A DNA stretch of 64,000 nt from contig JAQJVK010000003.1 of NCBI GenBank assembly GCA_035578135.1, positions 30,688,083 to 30,752,082 of the forward strand, read 5' to 3'. Under the pieces are notes generated by a model, which was not told the DNA's origin, ran no database searches, and saw nothing but the letters and a program-made list of their open reading frames with translations. Below are positions 37,150 to 47,256 of the stretch, one piece after another. Made by a program: the position numbers and the translations under genes. The DNA comes from Flexamia atlantica (taxonomy: Eukaryota; Arthropoda; Insecta; Hemiptera; Cicadellidae). How positions within the stretch are numbered: the first letter of the stretch is position 1; every line of letters starts with the position of its first letter.

Positions 37150-38440
37150 ACCGAAGTAGGAACGAAGTTTGGGGATACTTAGACAACCCTAACCCCGTTT
37201 ATCAAGCGTGATGAACGGGTCCTGAGGTCTGAAAGACTATTTTTTAAACTCTAGTGTTCTGGCCCTCTAAGGGCTAAGGGGGTGCGGGTGTCTTTTGGAA
37301 AGCCAGGGAGCTGCGGAGATGTGTAGAACCAGGATAGACCTTCAGCCCCAGGAGTACAGGTAAGGGTGCCCAAGACCGTCCGGGAAGGGCAGTACAAACG
37401 TTGATGTGGTGCACTGTGTAACAAAGGTTGCACCGTTCATGCTCGTGGCCCTGATACGCTGATCCCGGTGGCTTCCCGAATGATCCCCTGGTAGGGGGCA
37501 GCAGCACTCCCGGGAATGAGCCAAAACCGATTCAGGATAAGCCCTTGCTTAGGTGAGGGTGGCACCTAGATCCGGAGGCTCAAGCGGATGCCTGGGCATC
37601 TGTCACGTGGGTGAGTTTCCTAGGCACTGCGGGCCCTAGACTAAGGTGTTTGCGATCCGTGCTGAAGGCCTCGTGATACTGGGGGCCTAATATTCAGTGT
37701 ATTTAACGGAACCTTCTGGGATTCTGGGGGAACCCAGTCGTATCCCTTACCTTTCTAATCGGGTCACTGGGGAGGTGTACCTTTAGATACCCGAAACTCG
37801 TGGGAACAAAAATCACTGACGTGCAACAGGAGTGAGACCAAAAGGTCGAGAGCATTCCTCTTGCTAATCTAAGCATGAACGATCTGACCCCAATGGAGGA
37901 GGATGCCCTGCTGAAATCAGAAGATGAACGCAAACTCGCCGAAGCTGGAAAAGAACCGGAGAAACGGTTTCCAGGGGTGAAATGTGGAGGAAAAGTATAT
38001 CCAAGAAAGGTCCTATCAAGAAAGGGGAAGAAAAAAAGGAGAGGAGGCTGGCGTGGGCTGCAAAGAACCCCCCCCAGCGAAGCTGGTACCCTAGGGAACC
38101 AGGAAGCTGGGAAAAAGCAGGAGAGGGTAGCACCCCCAAAGCCGATTCTTCAAGTGTTTCCGGGAAAAAGGGTGGAAAGAGGGGGCGACAGCACCTGACA
38201 CACGAAGAAGCCGGAAACACCAAGAAGACGAGACTGAAGGAGAGAGAGGGATCAGAGGACACCGGGACCTGCCTACTCAGTGAAGCTGCGCACTAGACCC
38301 CTTGGCCTACCCATGAGTGACCTAGGTTAGGGGGAAGAACAGGTAACCATCGACAAGAGGATCTAAAGGTTCGTTAAGGACCTCGGTTTTGACCGAAATG
38401 AGGACCTGTGTCTGAGGTAAAAAAAAGAGAAAAAAGATTC
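37150..38440 (+). mobile_element. Internally deleted non-LTR retrotransposon with poly(A) tail
   Basis: A sharply GC-rich block (about 37140-38415) starts in AT-rich DNA and ends with CTGAGGTAAAAAAAAGAG followed by more A, like a 3' tail. The first 700 bp is non-coding and GC-rich, as in the 5' untranslated region of R1/LOA/Jockey-type LINEs. A Lys/Arg/Pro-rich ORF1-like remnant follows. No reverse transcriptase is present. Having both a 5'-like leader and a 3' tail but no ORF2 points to an internally deleted, non-autonomous copy rather than the usual 5' truncation. Confidence 0.6.
37875..38296 (+). pseudogene. ORF1-like remnant of a non-LTR retrotransposon
   Basis: The frame opening at ATG 37875 starts MNDLTPMEEDALLKSEDERK and continues EAGKEPEKRFPGVK. 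Near 37975-37985 the LINE-like reading passes to another frame (open 37982-38296), which holds basic blocks (ISKKGPIKKGEEKKERR), an Ala/Asn/Pro-Pro segment, GKKGGKRGRQHLTHEEAG and a Lys/Arg-rich end. The composition is that of nucleic-acid-binding N-terminal proteins of arthropod LINEs, seen from family knowledge and not from a search. The frame change marks it as broken. No zinc knuckle is left. The large minus-strand frame at 37864-38262 is a shadow. Confidence 0.5.
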
Positions 38441-38924
38441 TCACAGAAAAATCTTGCCCTCAACACATTTCAACCCAGTCTTTCCTTTTATCTTCTTTTC
38501 CGCACCCTTCAAACAAACCTCTCTTGACTTACTAGGTCTAACATCATCCTTCCAACTCCCCCATTTTTGTTTTGTTTTTCTGTTTTGAATTTTTTTTACT
38601 TTCTTTTTTCTGCCTGTCCTCATTGATACATTAGCTGGGAAACCCCCATAGATCAACAACAATAACAACTCTAGTTTTCTGGCCCTATAAAAATATATAT
38701 CTTCACAAGTAAACACCATTTAAATTTGTATAGATAATAGTAAAATAATTTGAAGATGAAACAGGTGAAATTAAAGGAAACAGACATTTTCTACTAAATA
38801 TTATACCAGTTTTACATATTCCATATAAAAATACACTCTGATAACTAAATTTTACCAAATATTCTACGTAAAACATACTTATTGGTATTTCAGGAACTAT
38901 TGGATTTAGAGAAAACTTTGAATG
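38441..38924. other. AT-rich stretch
   Basis: A short polypyrimidine-rich segment (38455-38640) follows the LINE-like tail. No gene or RNA was recognised; the minus-strand frames here are unsupported. Confidence 0.4.
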
Positions 38925-39845
38925 GGGGACTTCAACTACTTTTTTAAGAAATTTAAAAATATAAATTCCATTTTCTTCTAAATGACCGCCATTTTCCAAT
39001 ATGGCGGACAACTTTGTTTTTTATGGAACACTCTGTATTTTATGGTGTATTTGGATTCTGTGCATAATTTTAAGAATTTATTACTCTTTGACATGTTTTC
39101 CTAAACCCAATGGTTAAGGATATATAAGCAGTTAAAGTTTGATTTTTCCCCTTTTGAAATGCTTTGCGTCCATTTTAACTGTGCCATCCCATGCAAACCT
39201 TATGGAGCAAAAACAATTCAAAATTGTCCATTTCCATGAGTGAATCTCGACTAGAAACTATTTCAACGATTGAATCTAAACTAAAATCACATTTTAATGC
39301 ACTTTTGTACTTTGGTATTTTTTGTTTAACCCAACCGTTTTCTATATACCCGATACCGACAATAACGCAATGCATTCCTTATGGGGAAAAATCAAATTTT
39401 AACGGTTTAATTTGACAAATCAAATTTTAACCGGGTGTCCACCATAAAGTATTCAAATAGCTAACTTTTTTATTATAAATCTGACATAACTTCTTATGGG
39501 GGACTTCCCTTAATTTTTAACACTGCTTTTTGGAGTAACTTCGAAATTTCAATATATGGCAAACATTTTCCAATATGGCGGACAACTTTGATTTTTCTTA
39601 TGGGACACCCTTTATTTTATGGCGTTTTTTGATTCCACGCTTACTTTCAAGAACTTTTTATTCTTCCTTATTTTTTCCTAAACTCAATGATTCAGGAGAT
39701 AAGAGTAGTTAATGTTATGTACATGTAGTTAAAGTTATTTTTCCCCATTTAAAATGCATTGGGAAATTGTTGGTAGTCTGTACGTCGAAAACGGTTGGGT
39801 TTGATAAAAAATACCAAAGAATAAAATTGCTTAAAAATGTGATAT
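38925..39845. mobile_element. Two rearranged copies of the 1502-2334 foldback family
   Basis: Segment 38925-39420 matches the left arm, the spacer and the start of the right arm of the element at 1502. Segment about 39432-39845 restarts with CCGGGTGTCCACC and repeats the left arm (ATATGGCGGACAACTTTG, CTTATGGGACACCCT), then continues with spacer sequence in reverse. The two are in tandem and neither folds back fully, so the array looks like a rearranged remnant. Confidence 0.7.
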
Positions 39846-39871
39846 CAGTTGATATTCAATCATAAAATAAC

Positions 39872-40717
39872 TGAAGGGGTTCCCCGTAAAACGTTCTAAG
39901 CGACAAAATTTCAAAATCGGAGATATTCAGTGAAAAAGGTTCTCTAGGACATGAGGTACACCGTGGTATATTTTTTTCATGATATTTGAGTTGGCAGCCT
40001 TGATTTCGTCTGTCAAAGTTAGCGTGCTTCGCGGGACTGCACGGACATTCTGGGGAATAACGTTTTATTGGCCGAAAGATGGACTCTTCACCGGTCATTG
40101 CGTTGTCGCCCAGCGAACAAAATCGCGTAAATAAAAATAAAACACGTGACCTAAATATTGGAAAGTGAAAGTATAAGACCAAGAAGTAATATATAAAAGC
40201 TAGATTAGCCTAAATTTCAAAAACTAAGAGGCCAAAACCTGAAAAACTGCCCCCAAAAGAAGTAGTAGAATAACGTTTTAAGCACCACATTTGGATAACT
40301 TTTAGCAAAATGACGTATCACGTTTATGTAACAACATTACGTTTTTGTACTTTTATATCAATAAAATTGTTCTATATTCAGTTTTACTATCGTTTATGTT
40401 GGTATTCCTACACTCCCTGATGTTTTACTCCCAAAGCAGAAGAGCAGTCCGTCAGAAAATGTTTCAAGCGCCAGTCATTTAGAACGTTACTGTATAACCC
40501 CTAAACAAACCACGTAAAAATGTTTTAAAATGCTTAATGGCAAGTCAAAATTCAATATGTGGCTACATTTTCATGTTATAAATAGGGTGTTAAAAAATTA
40601 TACATGATTATAAGTTCCAACCTTAAAAAACCGTAAATTTTAAAATTCAACTTTCAACGCTTGATTACTCAAAACTAGGTTTTTGTCGCTTAGAACGTTT
40701 TACGGGGGACCCCTTCA
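39872..40717. mobile_element. 846 bp element with about 33 bp TIRs
   Basis: The left end TGAAGGGGTTCCCCGTAAAA and onward to CTAAGCGACA is answered on the right by the complement with one mismatch. Possible short flanking duplication AACT on both sides (39868-39871 and 40717-40720, allowing one base of ambiguity). The interior has no transposase; the GC-richer part at 39990-40150 gives only a 108-codon unsupported minus-strand frame. Confidence 0.7.
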
Positions 40718-40738
40718 ACTTATAGTCGAGATTTTCTC

Positions 40739-41336
40739 GTGGAAATGTATTATTATGAATATGCTTTTACTCCAAGACTGCTCTTACTCAGACTTTCAAG
40801 AGTTGTTTTCTTGTTTTCTCGATTAGTACACTATGTTCCTTCAACTTTTGTAAAGTCCGCTTATTTTGCATTATTTCAGTCAATAGCTGCATATGATCTA
40901 ATTTACTATGGAAGTTCACCAAAAATACATGATGTTTTATTGTTACAGAAAAAAATTATTAGAATAATATCTAAAGCCGGAAGATTAGTTCATTGTAAAC
41001 CCCTTTTCGTTGATTTAGAAATTTTAACTACTATAAATTTATTATATATATATATATATCATCTTCTGTTGTTTAATAGTTTTAGATATAAGAGTAGGAA
41101 TGAGGTTCATAGCATACGTACGAGAAATTGTGAAAGAATTGATTTGCCTAGGTTCGTTTGAAAAAAACAATAGCGGGGCATGTTGTTATGGGCTTTTTAA
41201 TAAGTTACCCATGGCTGTGATAAACCTAGATTTTAGGGCTTCCAAAAAACTATTGTTTACGTTTCTAGTCAAAAACCCGTTTTACCATAAAGATAAACGT
41301 TTTAGCATGACAGAAAATTTATTGCAGACTATTTAA
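40739..41336 (+). pseudogene. LINE (CR1/Jockey-like) ORF2 C-terminal fragment, frameshifted
   Basis: The translation matches the region after the reverse transcriptase palm of CR1/Jockey-type LINE proteins. Recognisable blocks are SAYFALFQSIAAYDLIYYG, LLQKKIIRIISKAG, a C-X-PLFVDLEILT block and NEVHSIRTRN, then after a frame change GLFNKLPMAV. The first frame ends at 41161; the continuation is open at 41100-41336, so a frameshift lies near 41150-41160. All catalytic parts (endonuclease and the palm motif) are missing, so the copy is 5' truncated and dead. It may run to a tail near 41828-41870, where AATAAA is followed by TGTCTTATGTCTGATGTC. Confidence 0.85.
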
Positions 41337-41510
41337 ATCTTGTAGCATATCTGATAATTTGATGATTAAATTATTCTTGTATAATTATTTATTAGCATGT
41401 GATGTAGATTTAAGATAAATTATTGAGGATGGAATGTTAATTTTATTAGTTTGATTACAATTAGGAAGTATAAATTCAATTTTGGAATTTGTTTAAACCT
41501 ACTTATATTT

Positions 41511-41700
41511 GACCTCAAACTCAAAACTCAAAATTTGTTTATTCCCAAGAAAAGAAGTGTTACAGTACATTGAATAACATTACTTTACTAAAAATACTTT
41601 TATATCCTACATCATCTAATTTATTATACGGGATGAGCCTACATAGATAAAACCCTGTGCGTAGGCACGAGTCGTTATTTGAGATTTTTACAAATAAATG
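41511..41700 (-). mobile_element. 3' end of a minus-strand LINE
   Basis: Read on the minus strand, GGGAATAAACAAATTTTGAG is followed by TTTTGAGTTTGAG, that is a polyadenylation signal running into a short tandem tail as in CR1/Jockey-type LINEs. Upstream minus-strand text has no coding remnant I can name; the 5' limit is approximate. Confidence 0.5.
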
Positions 41701-41885
41701 TTAATAAAAATTAAAGCAAAAACTTGGCAAGTTACCTATTACAAGTTCAATATTTAAATGTTTGATAAAAGACAGATTACTTAATGTATTAGCGACTACA
41801 TGACTTGTCAATACATGTATTAATTTAAAATATGACGAATAAATGTCTTATGTCTGATGTCTTATGTCCGTAAGGAATATACATT

Positions 41886-41955
41886 GGATGGCAAAGTTAA
41901 ATGGACAAAATGCATTTTAAATGGGGAAAAATCGAACTTTAAATGCTCATATCCT
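41886..41955. repeat. Fragment of the 1502-type foldback family
   Basis: Carries AATGCATTTTAAATGGGG and neighbouring text close to the right-arm start of the element at 1502 (2020-2055). Confidence 0.5.
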
Positions 41956-41983
41956 ATACTCTTATATGAGTAATGTTATCGTG

Positions 41984-42017
41984 CGTGCTTGCTTGCTTGC
42001 TTGTATGCTTGCTTGCA
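41984..42017. repeat. (GCTT)n microsatellite
   Basis: GCTTGCTTGCTTGC then an imperfect unit and two more GCTT copies. The stretch 42020-42900 after it holds repeat-like text, including a 7 bp hairpin ACCGAGC-AAG-GCTCGGT at 42384-42400, but no gene. Confidence 0.85.
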
Positions 42018-42929
42018 CATTTATCTCAAAAACGGCTCCGAGGATTTCTTTCAAAGTCTGGAAATAAGTAATTTTTGACTCAAAAACGTATTTTACGCAG
42101 ATTACTTGGCCAGAGAAAATCTAATAACGTAATAAATCGAATTTTAAAGTTGTAAAATTTTAACATTTGCCTTATGGGTTGCCGTGATAGCAACGAAAAT
42201 AAACAAGGAAAGTGTAAACAAATGAAGTAATAATAACAGCTGTTTGGAATCTACAGCTATTAAGGTAAAATACAGCAGGTGGGATGAAGAGTCCATGGAG
42301 CAATATAAAAGGTTTATATTGATACATTTTATGACATTGAAATATTTTATAGTAACTGGATGAACTGGTAAACATGAAATAACACCGAGCAAGGCTCGGT
42401 CCACCAGGTACTCTCTTTTAAATAGTGTAGTATGCTTAAAATAGCGTCCCCATCTCGGACAAAAGTCTTTTGCAAGCTTGAGTGTGTGTTTCAAGTTCGG
42501 GTCGTAGTCGAGACGTCACTTTCCGCCAAAGGTTCGAAATGTACTATTTATACCTCCATTCCATATTACTTGTCTCATTACCATACATTATTTAAAAGAT
42601 ACGAGTATTAAAATAATTAGTACACCCTACAGCTGTTATAGTAATTATTTTGGAAAATTAAGTTGAATAACAAAATGATTTCGTTTAAACAACTTTTTCC
42701 TCACCTGAAAGAATGATGATGTAATTGTAATGCCGTAGTTTATTCCTTACTGACTTGTTGACTGATGACTTTATTAACGAAGTCAAAATGCGTGCAATAT
42801 GATCCGTAAACATTGTTTTATGATATTTAATTTTTCTTCCGTGAAACTAATTTTACTCGATTTGTTACGCCATCCTGACAAGAACAATACCTATTGCAAA
42901 TTAGCTAAATCAGTTGTAAAAGCTTTTAG

Positions 42930-42936
42930 TCAGTTT
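42930..42936 (+). promoter_or_regulatory. Possible arthropod initiator upstream of the secreted-protein gene
   Basis: TCAGTTT fits the arthropod initiator TCAGTY and lies 41 bases before the ATG. No TATA box is obvious at the expected distance. The preceding CTTTTAG could instead be a 3' splice site, in which case an upstream non-coding exon exists. Confidence 0.25.
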
Positions 42937-42970
42937 GATCGAATTTATATCGAATAACACTGACTTCTAA

Positions 42971-44239
42971 ATGTTCACCTATAACGCTTTTGTTATATGT
43001 GTTTCCCTATTGCCTTTATGCGCAAGCGATGAGAGTAACAATGAACAGAAGAGCGTAGGAAATTCAACAGAAAGTCCACCTTCGGCAACACCGACAATAA
43101 CACCATCTCCAGTGAATAAGGACAGCCAGGAAATTGCACAAAATCAACAACAAAACACAGGAAATACAATACCAAAACCAACAAATGTAAATGTGGACAA
43201 CGAGGCTTTACAAAACCTACTGAAGAGCTTAGGAAGTGCAATAAAAACGCCATCCAATGCAAACATGGGCAGCCAGGGACTTCCACAAAACCAAGTGGGA
43301 AGCTTAGGAAATACAATGCAAATACCATCCAATGCAAATGTGGACAATGGGGGCTTACGAAACCTACTGAAGATCTTAGAAAGTGCAACACAAATGCCAT
43401 CTAATTTAAATATGGGCAGCCAGGGACTTCCACAAAACCAACTGGGAAGCTTAGGAAATACAATACAAATGCCACCCAATGTAAATATGGACAATGGGGG
43501 CTTACAAAACCTACTGAAGATCTTAGGAAGTGCAACACAAATGCCATCTAATTTAAATATGGGCAGCCAGGGACTTCCACAAAACCAACTGGGAAGTTTA
43601 GGAAGTACAATACAAATGCCTCCCAATGTAAATGTGGACAATGGGGGCTTACAAAACCTACTGAAGATCTTAGGAAGTGCAACACAAATGCCATCTAATT
43701 TAAATATGGGCAGCCAGGGACTTCCACAAAACCAACTGGGAAGTTTAGGAAGTACAATACAAATGCCACCCAATGTAAATGTGGACAATGGGGGCTTACA
43801 GAACCTACTGAAGATCTTAGGAAGTGCAACACAAATGCCATCTAATTTAAATATGGGCAGCCAGGGACTCCCACTAAACCAACTAGGAAGCTTAGGAAGT
43901 ACAATACAAATACCATCCAATGTAAATGTGGACAATGGGGGCTTACAAAACCTACTGAACAGCTTAGGAAGTGCAATGAAAATTCCATCCAATATAAATG
44001 TGGCTAGTGGAGGATTGCAAAACTTACTTAAGAGCTTAGGAAGTGTAACACAAGTGCCATCTAATCTAAACATGGGCAGCCAGGGACTACAAAATCCATC
44101 CAGTGTACAAATGGTGAGCCAGGACGTTCAAACAATATTGAAAAGCTTAGGAAATCTATTTCAAAATTCAGTCGATGCAGGTCTTAATCTAGTTAACCAG
44201 CTACTCCCACAAAATCAAACCCCCTTAAAATTGTTTTAA
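42971..44239 (+). CDS. Secreted repetitive protein, 422 aa, family unknown
   Basis: The frame encodes 422 residues and is by far the longest in the window. Residues 1-19 form a signal peptide (hydrophobic core AFVICVSLLPLCA, cleavage likely near residue 18-19). Residues 20-67 are rich in Asn, Gln, Ser, Thr and Pro. From about 68 to 385 the protein is a tandem repeat of 49 residues made of two half-units: one with PSNLNMGSQGLPQNQLGSLG and one with VNVDNGGLQNLLKILGSATQ. Copies starting at residues 142, 191, 240 and 289 are almost identical at DNA level; outer copies are more diverged. A unique tail of about 40 residues ends the protein. There is no transmembrane segment after the signal and no cysteine in the repeats. 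It should be exported; a salivary, cuticular, egg-coating or glandular product is possible, but nothing proves function. The ATG is the first after in-frame stops and leads straight into the signal peptide. A 309-codon frame on the opposite strand is a shadow. Confidence 0.8.
   Translation: MFTYNAFVICVSLLPLCASDESNNEQKSVGNSTESPPSATPTITPSPVNKDSQEIAQNQQQNTGNTIPKPTNVNVDNEALQNLLKSLGSAIKTPSNANMGSQGLPQNQVGSLGNTMQIPSNANVDNGGLRNLLKILESATQMPSNLNMGSQGLPQNQLGSLGNTIQMPPNVNMDNGGLQNLLKILGSATQMPSNLNMGSQGLPQNQLGSLGSTIQMPPNVNVDNGGLQNLLKILGSATQMPSNLNMGSQGLPQNQLGSLGSTIQMPPNVNVDNGGLQNLLKILGSATQMPSNLNMGSQGLPLNQLGSLGSTIQIPSNVNVDNGGLQNLLNSLGSAMKIPSNINVASGGLQNLLKSLGSVTQVPSNLNMGSQGLQNPSSVQMVSQDVQTILKSLGNLFQNSVDAGLNLVNQLLPQNQTPLKLF
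43394..43981 (+). repeat. 147 bp in-frame tandem repeat within the secreted-protein gene
   Basis: The phrase ATGCCATCTAATTTAAAT starts at 43394, 43541, 43688 and 43835, exactly 147 bp apart. Adjacent units differ by few bases, pointing to recent expansion or homogenisation by unequal exchange. Degenerate half-units extend the array on both sides (about 43174-44125). Confidence 0.95.
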
Positions 44240-44384
44240 TACATGTTTGTTTTGAAGGTAAATTGTTTTCAATTTGAGTGTCTTTTTATATGTGCACGTA
44301 AAGAGTACTAATAGAAATGGCGTGATATAAATCGAGCAAGTATATGTTTTAACTTCCTTATTGATCCGTAATTTCAAAATTCGT

Positions 44385-44640
44385 CCAATGTAAATATAGG
44401 CAGCCAGGAATTTGTAGAAAACCAACTGATAATCAAGGAAATCCAAAATCCATTCAAATTTAAAATGGTAAGTCAGGAATTTCATAGCATACTGAATCGC
44501 TAAGGTAAGCTGTTACATAATTTAGTCGATGTGAGTTTAAATATAACAGCTAGGCCAAATAATCCCACAAAAATAAACGAAAGAAAAATTAAGAACACTA
44601 TTAGGAGGAACCCTGTTAAGATTGTTTTAATAAATGTTTA
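44385..44640 (+). pseudogene. Decayed duplicate of the 3' end of the secreted-protein gene
   Basis: GTAAATATAGGCAGCCAGGA, AAATGGTAAGTCAGGA, ATAGCATACTGAATCG, TTTAGTCGATG and GATTGTTTTAATAAATGTTT follow the same order as blocks at about 44065-44245 in the gene. Frame is lost and stops are present. The stop-codon region is kept; here it reads TTTTAATAAATG with an intact AATAAA at 44629-44634, where the active gene has AATACA. A tandem copy of the locus seems to have existed and decayed. Confidence 0.75.
44629..44634 (+). other. Candidate polyadenylation signal
   Basis: AATAAA in the decayed duplicate. Because the matching site at the gene's own stop codon reads AATACA, transcripts of the gene may run through to this signal or to AATAAA at about 44571. 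Confidence 0.35.
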
Positions 44641-46199
44641 TATTGAATGTGTGTTGTTTCAATTAGTGTGTACTGGTTAAGCATATTAAACTAATTTAAG
44701 TTTAAATTCAGTTTTGTTTACTTTTATGAATCCAAATCTTTCCATAAGTCGAGTAGATGGACTTATAAAAGTGAGCGAATAAAACCCATGAAAAAGCTAC
44801 TAATAATTATTACGTTTGAATTTGTATGCGAACTTTAAGGGGGCTAGCCTAGCTAAAATGCAAGCTTTTACAAAAAACATTATTGAGCCTAAACTTATTA
44901 TCCTAGAATATTGGAACTTTCAGAGCATTTAAAGTCGAAACTTAGGTAAATAAACATGTGAAATAATTTGAAAATTTGATAAATTAAGGAGTGCTTAGAA
45001 AAATTGATAAATTACAAAGAAGTAAAAACCTAGGTTACAATTTACAAATAATTTTTGTTTATATTTAACTTTCACCAGTAAATAAATATGTTATCATTCT
45101 TTTGCTTATGCCTAGGACTATGGTCTGAACTAGAATTAAGGTTATATTAACACTTTTGGTTGAATGGCTTAGTTTTTAAATATTGTAAAAAAGATATTTT
45201 TTACATTTATTTTTACTTTTAGCATTCCTACAGCCATTACTAATTATATTAAAATCCCCTTAAAATTTGTTGATGACGTCATAGTTGGTTTAGAAGATAT
45301 GTTGAAAACAAAAACAAAAAATACAAGTTTCAGGAAATCAGCTGTGAAGTATTTACTGACACAGGCCTAACAAAAATGCCTCAGCCATATATCAGCTAAA
45401 ACCTAAGATATTTTTATAATTTTAGTATCAAAGTATCAGAAAAACTTACAATAACAAAATAATTTTAGTTAAAACTTGAAAATTGCTCTGTTTTTAGCTA
45501 GGTTAGTCCTCTTAACAGTGTACATATTCTCCGGGCAAGTACGTGATATATTATCCTAATTGGATTGGCATTTTCACTTTTTCTAGTCCGACAGTTCTTT
45601 TTCTGGGCTATTTACAAAGAGAAATGAGCTAAAGGACTCTACCGCTGAGATAAGTAAAAATAAAAATAAATAAGATAATACAGGGCTAAGCTCTTCGAAA
45701 ATATGTACATTTTTAGACGATGCATTAAAATTCCAAAATGTCATAAAAACCATACATATATTTGCCCTATGTCTGGATGGATTTGATTAATTTGATTCGT
45801 GAATCTCCTTAACTGTATTTTCACTGGAATTCTTTTTGTAAAAAATATGTAGATTAAAGTTGCACAGAGCTTTTATTAAAATTACAATAAAACTGACAGC
45901 CCAAGAGTTTAATTGCACAATCCTCCAAAATATGTTACTTTTTCCAACTTTAAAACAGTCACCATAATGTCGGTCGATTTACGAAGGACAGGGATGGACA
46001 CATAAAAATGGTCAATGCAATTATTATCCTTTAAGAACATTTTTGCAGTCGGGGCTATCTTTTGAATTGTCCAAAACTACATCAGGAGGAAATTTTTCGA
46101 AACATTAACTTTTCAGTGAAAAGTGGCCGCTCATTATTTAGCTACACCCACAGGCCCACCCACCCACAGGCTTTGGCCCATGTGGGTACATTTCCCTAG
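44641..46199. other. Gene-poor AT-rich stretch
   Basis: No frame, RNA gene or inverted repeat was recognised. Confidence 0.5.
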
Positions 46200-46336
46200 G
46201 AAAATGAACAAATAAAATATACTTGTTACTGTACCATTTTATTTTTATTTTTAAGTTTATTACGCTTCATGTTTGTAACAAGCTGTATATGTATCGGAAA
46301 TAAAATGATTTTGAATTTGAATTTTTTTTTTTTTTT
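46200..46336 (+). mobile_element. 3' tail of a plus-strand LINE
   Basis: GGAAATAAAATGATTTTGAA continues into TTTGAA and a long T run. This joining of AATAAA with a short tandem tail is typical of CR1/Jockey-type LINE ends. No coding part was identified upstream. Confidence 0.45.
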
Positions 46337-47256
46337 ACATTATAAGTTCCGTAGATATAATACGGAATTAAAGGTAAATAGGCCTACACGTTAGTTTAAG
46401 GACGGGACCAAGAGGCCTGCTTGTGAATGGGGAAATAAATCTCCTTAAGAGCCTCTTGTAACGTGCCCGACGAACAAGGCTACACGCGTAACTAATTGCC
46501 CACCACATACGTGCCCTAGACGAACATGTGTTCAAATGTTCAAGTTTCTTTGAGAGTCTTATGATTAAACTGTCAAAAGCTTGAGCAAAGTCGAGTTTGA
46601 TTGCATTTACTCGACTAATCCTTACAAAGAAAATATTTATTATTTTACATTGGATAACTATAACGTTTTGAGCTGATGAGCGTTCATGAGTGAATTAATG
46701 TTGTTAATTTTGGAGTAAGTAATAATTATTATGAGTGATTCAATACAATGAGGAACTTAAAAACATGGTTTCCATTCGAATGTTCTAGCCAATTCAAAAA
46801 TAGTAATCTCTTGGATGACTGTAGTTTTGGAATGAACGCCATTTTAAAACTATTATACTTACAAAAACAGTATCTCGTTAAACAAGATCGTCATATTGGT
46901 CATATTTCAATTTTTTTTAAGTAGCTGCCACAAATATATAGTTAGACAATGAATCAAAACAAAGCTTGAACAAACACTGGGACTCAACGTTCATACTAGC
47001 CAGCAAGCATCAGCAGTTCACGCTATTTAACTATTTAACGCCCATCGTTGCAACTTATAGTTACAGGTACATAGAAATAAGTAAGTCAAAAACATCAAAT
47101 GACATCTTGGGATAATCTTAAATCTGGAATTGTTTCAAATAATTATTAAATAGTTATAATAAATGTATTTAATTGAAAGTTAGACTAGTCAAAAGAAAAT
47201 ATTTGCAAGGATGCCCTTATATAAATTCGAGACCAAAACATAAATTTTTGTCATAA
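46337..47256. other. Gene-poor stretch
   Basis: Nothing recognised except a mildly GC-richer patch at 46400-46530. Confidence 0.45.

Noticed and set aside
37864..38262. 132-codon minus-strand frame in the GC-rich retroelement
   Set aside because: Shadow of the Lys/Arg-rich ORF1 remnant; the Ser/Leu/Phe-rich translation is what the antisense of such DNA gives.
42993..43400. 135-codon minus-strand frame
   Set aside because: Another shadow of the repeat array on the opposite strand.
43144..44073. 309-codon minus-strand frame opposite the secreted-protein gene
   Set aside because: It has no signal peptide or domain and exists because the antisense of an in-frame repeat repeats its own stop-free text.
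46660..46710. GAGCTGATGAGCG as a possible second hammerhead core
   Set aside because: No GAAA box or pairing stems at the right spacing.
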